A stretch of DNA of 64,000 bases from NVTR01 sp036480115 (GTDB lineage Bacteria; Pseudomonadota; Alphaproteobacteria; Rhodobacterales; Rhodobacteraceae), in the NCBI GenBank assembly GCA_965224795.1, contig CBDDAE010000001.1:1426001-1490000 (forward strand), written 5' to 3'. Both the position numbers and the translations under genes were made by a program. The notes beneath the pieces were generated by a model that ran no database searches, had not been told where the DNA came from, and saw only the letters and a list, made by a program, of their open reading frames with translations. Shown here piece by piece: positions 59,784-64,000 of the stretch (within the stretch, counting starts at the first letter, position 1; every line of letters begins with the position of its first letter).

Positions 59784-60824
59784 TTAACGCATCGGCGGAG
59801 AATACATTAGACCGCCATCGGTCCACAATGCATTCAAGGAACCTTCGCGTGGGATGCCAATACCCAAGGGGCCATTGCCCATGTAGGTTTCATAGATCTC
59901 ACCGTAATTACCAACGGCGCTGATGATATTGAATGCCCAGTCTGCTTCCAGCCCAAGTCCTTCATGCAGATTGCCTTCGGCGCCCAGCATCCGTAATACG
60001 TTTGGATCTTTGGACGTGGCTTTCATATCAGCAACATTAGCCTGGGTGATCCCTAGCTCTTCCGCGTTAATCAGCGCAAAAATGCTCCAACGAACGACGT
60101 CAGACCATTGGCTGTCACCGTGGCGAACCGCAGATGCCAGAGGCTCTTTGGACAGGGTTTCAGGCAAGATAATATGTTCCTCTGGTACCGGAAACGACGA
60201 AATATTTCCAGCCATGGATGACTTGTCGCCTGTCACCGCATCACAACCACCGTTCAGATATGTATCGTCACGAACGTTGTAATCTTCAAACGTCACAGCA
60301 CTGATGTTCAGGTCGTTCTGACGGCTGAAATCGGTTAGGTTCAGTTCTGTTGTGGTACCAGTTGTTACACAAACCTTGGCGCCAGCCAGGTCCAATGCAC
60401 TGGTGATGCCGCTATCGGCGCGCACGGTAAAACCCTGACCGTCATAAAAGTTGGTAGCCAGAAAATCGATACCCAATTGGGTGTCGCGTGTCATAGTCCA
60501 GGTTGCGGTCCGTGACAGCATGTCGCTTTCGCCATTTGCAAGTGCTGTGAAACGCGCTTGCGAACTTACTGACTGAATTTCAAGTTTGGTTTTGTCGCCA
60601 AAAATTGCAGCGGCAACAGCCTGACATACTGATACGTCAAGACCGTACCAGTCGCCGTTGGAATCCAGATTATAGTAACCAGGTGAAGGTTGACCGACCT
60701 GACAACGCAGGTGGCCCCGTTCTTTAACAATCTCCAGCGTGCTTTGCGCCGAGGCAGCAGTTGCACCAGAGACAGCCAATGCTGCCACAGTGGCAAGCGT
60801 GGCAAATTTCGGTTGGATTTTCAT
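59784..60824 (-). CDS. aapJ: General L-amino-acid ABC transporter substrate-binding protein (AapJ-like)
   Basis: 346 aa. Signal peptide M-K-I-Q-P-K-F-A-T-L-A-T-V-A-A-L-A-V-S-G, cut after A-S-A near residue 26. The mature protein is a type-3 binding protein: V-K-E-R-G-H-L-R-C-Q-V-G, then W-Y-G-L-D-V-S-V-C-Q-A-V-A-A-A. It delivers amino acids to AapQM in the periplasm. It is the first gene of the operon. Confidence 0.93.
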   Translation of the reverse strand: MKIQPKFATLATVAALAVSGATAASAQSTLEIVKERGHLRCQVGQPSPGYYNLDSNGDWYGLDVSVCQAVAAAIFGDKTKLEIQSVSSQARFTALANGESDMLSRTATWTMTRDTQLGIDFLATNFYDGQGFTVRADSGITSALDLAGAKVCVTTGTTTELNLTDFSRQNDLNISAVTFEDYNVRDDTYLNGGCDAVTGDKSSMAGNISSFPVPEEHIILPETLSKEPLASAVRHGDSQWSDVVRWSIFALINAEELGITQANVADMKATSKDPNVLRMLGAEGNLHEGLGLEADWAFNIISAVGNYGEIYETYMGNGPLGIGIPREGSLNALWTDGGLMYSPPMR

Positions 60825-60978
60825 ACAGTTTCTCCCAAATATTGTATAATTCCACTCTGGAAGCTAGGCATAGATGTGTCCAATACCGATATTAGCGAAA
60901 GCCATGCAGTAATTGCATGATTAAAGTTGCCGTTTTGAATTGGTTATTAGCTCAGGCGCATCAAAGAATACGTCGCGA

Positions 60979-61881
60979 CTAGCTTTGCAAAAGCGCCTGC
61001 CAGAATTTTTCAACCCGGGGCTCGTTGTGTTTGGTACAACGGTAAATATTGATATCCACGAAAATATCATCCTGCGGTTCAGCCGCCCGTACCAACCGCC
61101 CGCTTTTCAGGTCGTCGGCCACATGGGCGCTGGGGATCCAAGCCAGACCAAACCCTTCAATCGCCATCGCCTTAAGGGTCGGGGAAATTGAGGATTCATA
61201 GACCGATTTGAATGTCAGATCACTATACTTGCTTTGCATATGGAACCTGATTGGCGAAGGTGTGTCTTGTATCAGTGTGTGCAGACAAGGTATTGCCCCT
61301 TGGGGGCGGTCAGGAAGCCACCAACGCGGTGCTCCATGCGCATCCGGGCTGATCACCGGAACCAGAAATTCCTCGGCAAGTTTCAAAGAACTAAAAACCG
61401 TTTCGTCCTGATAGAACTTGTTCTTCGGGTCCTCATAGCAGACAAAAAAATCCACAGCGTTGCTTTCCACCGCTGCAAAATAATCCGCTATCCTGTCATA
61501 TTCCGTTTTCACGGCAAACTGGCTGGCATCCGTAAATGGTTGTAGGCTTTTCAACCAAGCCGGCAAAAAAACCTGTGCTAACGTGCTGAGCGTAGAAAAC
61601 CGAATTCTTTCTTTATCCTCCCGCACCAATGTCTGAATCTCGAATTTTCCTGCGCCAGCCTGATCAACAATTTTTTGCGCCACCGGGTGAAACAAATGAC
61701 CTGCCTTCGTCAATTGGGCCGGCTGAACCGAACGGTCAATCAGCTGCGCTTCCAGCCAGTTCTCAAGCGCCTGAATGCGGCGACTGAATGCTGGCTGTGA
61801 AACACAGCGTTGTTCGGCCGCCACCCGAAAATTGCCCGTAGCGCTAAGTGCCAGAAAATCTTCAAGCCATTTGAGTTCCAT
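60979..61881 (-). CDS. LysR-family transcriptional regulator
   Basis: 300 aa. HTH at about 16-38 (G-N-F-R-V-A-A-E-Q-R-C-V-S-Q-P-A-F-S-R-R-I). The effector domain is less typical. It lies between tdh and aapJ, on the same strand as both, 155 nt upstream of aapJ and 87 nt past tdh. It could control the amino-acid transporter or threonine genes; the sequence does not decide. Confidence 0.92.
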   Translation of the reverse strand: MELKWLEDFLALSATGNFRVAAEQRCVSQPAFSRRIQALENWLEAQLIDRSVQPAQLTKAGHLFHPVAQKIVDQAGAGKFEIQTLVREDKERIRFSTLSTLAQVFLPAWLKSLQPFTDASQFAVKTEYDRIADYFAAVESNAVDFFVCYEDPKNKFYQDETVFSSLKLAEEFLVPVISPDAHGAPRWWLPDRPQGAIPCLHTLIQDTPSPIRFHMQSKYSDLTFKSVYESSISPTLKAMAIEGFGLAWIPSAHVADDLKSGRLVRAAEPQDDIFVDINIYRCTKHNEPRVEKFWQALLQS

Positions 61882-61967
61882 CGCTTTTTAGTATTCTCCG
61901 GCTTTTGTTCGCCCTACCCCAACCTAAACCATCTGTGCAAAGGCGTCTATTGATCCACTGGGCAGGG

Positions 61968-63026
61968 TTAGGTATCGCTTGCGCCGGTCCAATCCAGCAC
62001 AACCTTTCCGCTTAACCCTGATCGCATTGCCGCAAAACCGGCCCCAAAGTCATCCGCCTTAAATCGATGTGTAATCACGGCACCGACATCCAGGCCGTTT
62101 TGCAACATGGCCAGCATTTTGTACCAAGTTTCAAATATTTCGCGCCCGTAAACGCCCTTGATAGTGATTGATTTTAAAACAATGCTTGACCAGTCCACCG
62201 CCGATTTCCCCGGCGGGATACCCAGCATGGCGATACGTCCGCCCATGACCATGGCCCCGATCATCTGGTCAAGCGCCACCTGTGATCCGCTCATTTCCAA
62301 CCCAACATCAAAACCCTCGATCAGGCCAAGATCGGCGGAAACATCTTTCAAATCAGTGTTTGCAACATTTACCGCTGTAATGTCAGCAACCTGCGCTGCC
62401 AACTCTAGGCGGTGCTGATTGATGTCGGTGATCACCACGTGACGCGCGCCGATATGCTTGGCCACGGCTGCTGCCATGATGCCGATCGGCCCCGCCCCGG
62501 TGATCAGTACATCCTCGCCAATCAGATCAAACGACAGCGCAGTGTGAACCGCATTTCCCAAAGGGTCCAGAATGGCACCAATGTCGTCGCTGATCTCATC
62601 TGGCAGCGGCACCACATTGAACGCAGGCAGGCGCAGGAATTCGGCAAAGGCACCCGGTTCATTCACCCCTATGCCGCGTGTTTCCGGGTCAAGGTGGAAC
62701 TTCCCGGCCCGGCTGGCGCGGCTTTTCTTTCCAATCAGGTGACCCTCGCCCGATACCCGCTGGCCGATAGTAAGGTCGGTTACATCCTTGCCTATTTCAA
62801 CAATTACACCGGCAAACTCGTGACCCGTGATCAACGGCACAGGCACAGTTTTTTGTGACCACTCATCCCAGTTCCAGATATGGATGTCGGTGCCACAAAT
62901 GCCGGTCTTGTTGATTTGTATCAGAACATCATCCGCACCAATTTCTGGCACCGGTTCATGTTGCATCCACAGGCCTTCGGCGGCTTTTGCCTTAACCAAC
63001 GCCTTCATACTATTGGGTCGTTCCAT
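61968..63026 (-). CDS. tdh: L-threonine 3-dehydrogenase (structural-zinc-less form)
   Basis: 352 aa. Zinc-dependent MDR-family dehydrogenase that oxidises threonine to 2-amino-3-ketobutyrate. The catalytic zinc side is intact (G-I-C-G-T-D-I-H-I-W, G-H-E-F near 69) and the Rossmann motif G-A-G-P-I-G-I-M-A-A is present near 177. The lobe where E. coli TDH has four Cys zinc ligands reads G-K-K-S-R-A-S-R-A-G-K-F-H-L-D here, so all four are replaced. The ATG shares one base with the kbl stop. Confidence 0.92.
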   Translation of the reverse strand: MERPNSMKALVKAKAAEGLWMQHEPVPEIGADDVLIQINKTGICGTDIHIWNWDEWSQKTVPVPLITGHEFAGVIVEIGKDVTDLTIGQRVSGEGHLIGKKSRASRAGKFHLDPETRGIGVNEPGAFAEFLRLPAFNVVPLPDEISDDIGAILDPLGNAVHTALSFDLIGEDVLITGAGPIGIMAAAVAKHIGARHVVITDINQHRLELAAQVADITAVNVANTDLKDVSADLGLIEGFDVGLEMSGSQVALDQMIGAMVMGGRIAMLGIPPGKSAVDWSSIVLKSITIKGVYGREIFETWYKMLAMLQNGLDVGAVITHRFKADDFGAGFAAMRSGLSGKVVLDWTGASDT

Positions 63027-64000
63027 CAGATCGCCCCCACGGATTTGCCAACCTTTGCAAATGCTGTCAGAGCAAAATCCAGATCATCACGGCTAAGGGT
63101 TGCGTTCATCTGGGTACGAATACGCGCGGCGCCCTTGGGCACCACCGGAAAGAAAAACCCGGCCACGAATACGCCTTCGTCGAACAATTGTGACGCCATT
63201 TCCTGTGCCAGTTTTGCCTCGCCCAACATCACCGGCACAATCGGATGTTCTCCGACCGGTAACTCAAATCCAAGGCGTTCCAAGCTTGCGCGCCAGTAAA
63301 CCGTGTTCTCAAACAATTTTGCGCGTAAGTCGTCGCTTTCCTCGACCAATTCAAGGGCTTCCAGTCCCGCAGCCACAATCATCGGTGGCAATGAGTTGGA
63401 AAACAGATAGGGTCGCGCCCGCTGGCGCAGTAGATCAATCACCGGCTTTGGACCGGCAATATAGCCACCGATCGCGCCACCCAATGCCTTGCCAAGCGTG
63501 CCGGTCAGAATATCGACGCCATCCGCCACACCAAAATGCGACGGTGTTCCACGCCCCTGTGGCCCCATGAAACCTGTGGCATGGCAATCATCCACCATAA
63601 CAATCGCCCCGAAACGCGCCGCCAGTTCAGTAATCTCGGGCAATTTTGCCAGATGGCCATCCATCGAAAACACGCCGTCCGTCGCAATCATGATAAACCG
63701 GGCGCCGGCATCCTTAGCTTCCACCAGTCGCGCCTCAAGTTCCGCCATATCGGAATTTGCGTAACGATACCGACGGGCTTTACACAAACGAATTCCGTCG
63801 ATGATAGAAGCATGGTTCAACGCATCCGAAATTATGGCATCTTCGGCCGAAAGAAGCGGTTCAAAAAGACCGCCATTTGCGTCAAAACAGGCAGCGAACA
63901 GGATTGCATCATCCTTGCCAAGAAATTTCGCCAGCCGCTGTTCCAGCGCCCTGTGCTGATCCTGAGTGCCGCAAATGAACCGCACACTTGCCATACCAAA
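63026..64000 (-). CDS. kbl: 2-amino-3-ketobutyrate CoA ligase, N-terminal part beyond the window
   Basis: About 324 codons of a gene that runs off the right edge (family length near 395 aa). The frame stays open to the edge, reading F-G-M-A-S-V-R-F-I-C-G-T-Q-D-Q-H, an internal part of the enzyme. V-D-D-C-H-A-T-G-F-M-G and T-L-G-K-A-L-G-G (PLP lysine) are present. It splits 2-amino-3-ketobutyrate to glycine and acetyl-CoA, the step after tdh, with which it overlaps by one base. Confidence 0.95.
   Translation of the reverse strand, partial: FGMASVRFICGTQDQHRALEQRLAKFLGKDDAILFAACFDANGGLFEPLLSAEDAIISDALNHASIIDGIRLCKARRYRYANSDMAELEARLVEAKDAGARFIMIATDGVFSMDGHLAKLPEITELAARFGAIVMVDDCHATGFMGPQGRGTPSHFGVADGVDILTGTLGKALGGAIGGYIAGPKPVIDLLRQRARPYLFSNSLPPMIVAAGLEALELVEESDDLRAKLFENTVYWRASLERLGFELPVGEHPIVPVMLGEAKLAQEMASQLFDEGVFVAGFFFPVVPKGAARIRTQMNATLSRDDLDFALTAFAKVGKSVGAI

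Overview
The window reads as the chromosome of a marine alphaproteobacterium of the Rhodobacteraceae (Roseobacter-like). The evidence is the sequence character of the ribosomal proteins and RNA polymerase subunits, the tRNA-Trp/secE/nusG and tuf/rpsJ linkages, an aapJQMP-type amino-acid ABC operon, the kbl-tdh pair, a TIGR02466-type dioxygenase and a LuxR-type autoinducer-binding protein. This assignment is by recognition, not by a database search.

Most of the window is the classical ribosomal protein/RNA polymerase region, all on the minus strand and in the ancestral order when read from high to low coordinates: tRNA-Trp, secE, nusG, rplK-rplA, rplJ-rplL, rpoB-rpoC, rpsL-rpsG-fusA-tuf, rpsJ-rplC-rplD-rplW-rplB-rpsS-rplV-rpsC-rplP, rpmC-rpsQ-rplN-rplX-rplE-rpsN-rpsH-rplF-rplR-rpsE-rpmD, rplO, secY-adk, rpsM-rpsK-rpoA-rplQ. 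The series is cut by accessory blocks at six places: secE/nusG (a frameshifted gene), nusG/rplK (about 4.4 kb), rplA/rplJ (about 7.4 kb), rpoC/rpsL (about 2.2 kb), rplP/rpmC (about 4.2 kb) and rpmD/rplO (about 1.7 kb). Several segment ends carry rho-independent terminators, and seven starts (before tRNA-Trp, nusG, rplK, rplJ, rpsL, rpmC and rplO), plus the rpsM start inside the last ribosomal segment, carry recognisable -35/-10 promoters with 17-nt spacing. The ancestral operons therefore appear to have become a set of independently promoted units. All eight promoters that I could read lack T at the last position of the -10 hexamer.

Accessory blocks: (a) 5.8-7.4 kb, DUF4395 membrane protein and DUF4202 protein; (b) 11.7-15.8 kb, a YhiN/HI0933-type flavoprotein and a 2OG-Fe(II) oxygenase between two look-alike unknown genes, a lipoprotein, and several short palindromic repeats; (c) 25.2-27.0 kb, a fatty-acid-hydroxylase-type membrane enzyme and a DMT transporter; (d) 37.1-44.1 kb, a signal-less NMT1/THI5-like protein, a TauD-type dioxygenase opposite a sulfotransferase, a VOC protein, the phenylalanine hydroxylase pair phhA/phhB opposite an Lrp-type regulator, and a polytopic membrane protein; (e) 45.8-49.7 kb, a WYL regulator opposite a VOC protein, and a LysR regulator opposite OsmC, truncated haemoglobin and GFA-family genes; (f) 50.5-52.2 kb, one gene apparently broken by three frameshifts.

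Above 52.7 kb the window carries ordinary housekeeping and transport genes: a DUF374 acyltransferase-like protein, MAPEG, a lytic transglycosylase, a PHP phosphoesterase, aapJQMP, a LysR regulator, and the threonine-degrading tdh and kbl. kbl runs off the right edge, and the LuxR-type gene runs off the left edge.
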